43,083 nucleotides of DNA from Chthoniobacteraceae bacterium (GTDB lineage: Bacteria; Verrucomicrobiota; Verrucomicrobiia; Chthoniobacterales; Chthoniobacteraceae), in the NCBI GenBank assembly GCA_947449735.1, contig CANFTB010000041.1, forward strand, positions 1 through 43,083, written 5' to 3'. The notes beneath the pieces are model-generated. The model saw nothing but the letters and a program-made list of their open reading frames with translations. It was not told the DNA's origin and made no database searches. The position numbers were made by a program, and so were the translations under genes. Every line of letters begins with the position of its first letter. The first letter of the stretch is position 1. Below, piece after piece: positions 42,036 through 43,083 of the stretch.

Positions 42036-43083
42036 CTATTCGTCCTTGGACTTTTTCTTCTCTTTTTTCGCCCTCTTTTCTTCCTTGTTGGAACTACGAC
42101 CGGAGCCGTCCACGGCGTCCTTGATCCCGCCTCCCGGGTTCAATTCAGCGAGAGCCGCGCCCAGACGCTTGCGGGCTTCAACCGCAGCGGTATCGGTGGA
42201 GTCACTTGCGACAGGGATCTCGGAAAAAGGAGCCTCTTTCATGTCGAAAAGGTTTCCCGCCTGATCCAGCTTCCACAGGTTCTCACGCACATAGTAGTGG
42301 TTGCTCAACTGGCAGTACGCCCAGGTTCTAGGAGACTGGATTTCCCCCTTGAACTGCGGAACTAGGCTCCTTCCATCAATGACGCGATCCTTCGGCAGGG
42401 GCGCACCTGCGGCCTCGGCAAAAGTCGCCAGAAGGTCGCTGGCGTCTGCGACGTGTTCAATCACCTTCCCGGCCGGCGTCACGCCGGGCCAGTTTGCAAT
42501 GAACGGCACGAGACCCCCGCCCTCTTTCATCGAGCCCTTCTCTCCTTCGATGCGCCGGCCTCCGATCGTTGCGACGGGCGCGTGCGACTTTCCAGTGCCG
42601 TTATCGCCCATGAAGACCACCAGAGTGTTTTCGCGAAGTTTCATGCGGTCCAGTTCCGCCAGCAACTTACCCACAAGCTTGTCCATGTAGTGCACGTTGT
42701 CTTTGTAATGCTGCGCCTCACGTGCCGATTCACTTGTCCCGGGAGGCATGGGCGCACTGTCCGGGGTGGGCAATATTTCCCCATGTATATGCGACATCGA
42801 GTAGTAGAGAAAAAACGGCGCATCCTTGTGGGCCTCAATCCACGACACGGCATCGTTGTGCAACAAGTCCGGCATGTACTCCCCATCCCGCAGAGGCAGC
42901 ACCTTGCCGTCCCTCGTGTAGCTGTCGGGATCGCCCCGGACGGAACCGTCCGCATTCATCTTTTTTACCGCCTTGCTGTTCCAGTAAACCCCGCTGGCCT
43001 TGAAATGAAAGTCGTGACTGAAGCCCCACTCCGCCGGACTCCCCGAAGGCGACAACTGCCCCCACTTTCCGATCATCGCCGAC
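42036..43083 (-). CDS. Sulfatase, C-terminal part (N terminus beyond window)
   Basis: At least 348 residues of a type I sulfatase of the alkaline phosphatase superfamily; the frame runs off the right edge, so the catalytic Cys/Ser (CxPSR) region is outside. The visible start SAMIGKWGQLSP corresponds to the IGKWHLG block; the His of that block is replaced by Gly-Gln here. Further family blocks are FFLYYSMSHIHGE, VVFMGDNGTGKSH, GEKGSMKEGGGLVPFIANWP and NLWKLDQAGNLFDMKE. The C terminus is a 20-residue Lys/Glu-rich tail. Likely exported and acting on sulfated glycans, as is common beside DUF1501 and PSD1 genes. Confidence 0.94.
   Translation of the reverse strand, partial: SAMIGKWGQLSPSGSPAEWGFSHDFHFKASGVYWNSKAVKKMNADGSVRGDPDSYTRDGKVLPLRDGEYMPDLLHNDAVSWIEAHKDAPFFLYYSMSHIHGEILPTPDSAPMPPGTSESAREAQHYKDNVHYMDKLVGKLLAELDRMKLRENTLVVFMGDNGTGKSHAPVATIGGRRIEGEKGSMKEGGGLVPFIANWPGVTPAGKVIEHVADASDLLATFAEAAGAPLPKDRVIDGRSLVPQFKGEIQSPRTWAYCQLSNHYYVRENLWKLDQAGNLFDMKEAPFSEIPVASDSTDTAAVEARKRLGAALAELNPGGGIKDAVDGSGRSSNKEEKRAKKEKKKSKDE

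Overview
The window looks like a piece of a high-GC chromosome from the Planctomycetota-Verrucomicrobiota group, most likely Verrucomicrobiota. The pointers are a PSD1-type cytochrome/DUF1549/DUF1553 protein paired with a Tat-exported DUF1501 protein, a second DUF1501 gene facing a sulfatase, a ceramidase-like LamG protein, and a giant secreted malectin protein. Core genes (rnpB, trpA, bioB, ppk, kpsF-like) show it is chromosomal. The phylum call is inference from gene content, not from a marker tree.

Layout. 1-2503: a 9-bp tandem repeat that reads as Gly-Ala-Glu triplets on the minus strand, an Hsp20 gene (-), and a CysJ-like reductase lacking its FMN domain (+). 2609-3057: RNase P RNA (+), whose terminal helix can be read directly. 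3058-5389: a gene-poor stretch with a phage-terminase-small-subunit-like gene, a probable frameshifted tail after it, a complete Fic gene and a small wHTH-like scrap; it looks like the remains of an insertion beside rnpB. 5390-9032: the PSD1-DUF1501 pair. 9421-11592: polyphosphate kinase. 11701-16663: a DUF456 membrane protein (-), a PrxQ/BCP-type peroxiredoxin (+), and a minus-strand run of M48 peptidase, methyltransferase and KpsF-type sugar-phosphate isomerase.

16843-18829: a MazG-like pyrophosphohydrolase overlapping an RsmH-family methyltransferase, then a His/acid-rich small protein and a strong intrinsic terminator. 18893-20901: a minus-strand run of a D-mannonate-oxidoreductase-like SDR, a secreted protein with caspase-like His/Cys motifs, and a FucU-type mutarotase. 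21046-23928: a geranylgeranyl-reductase-like flavoprotein, a tiny lipoprotein (-), trpA and a lipocalin lipoprotein. 24124-35507: five minus-strand genes: bioB, a short unknown, a DEAD-box helicase, a ceramidase-like/LamG protein, and a 2097-residue protein with four malectin domains, two IPT domains and two beta-propellers.

36242-37835 is an olsB-olsA pair for ornithine- or glycine-type aminolipids. It is followed by lemA and a GIDE-LemA fusion (37997-39845). 39955-40374 (-) encodes an isolated voltage-sensor domain without a pore. The window ends with a DUF1501 gene converging on a sulfatase that runs off the right edge.

The least explained items are the caspase-like protein inside a sugar operon, the pore-less voltage sensor, the GIDE-LemA fusion beside lemA, the giant malectin-propeller protein, and the collagen-like 9-bp repeat at the left edge. 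I saw no CRISPR array, no tRNA, no insertion-sequence transposase and no complete defence island.
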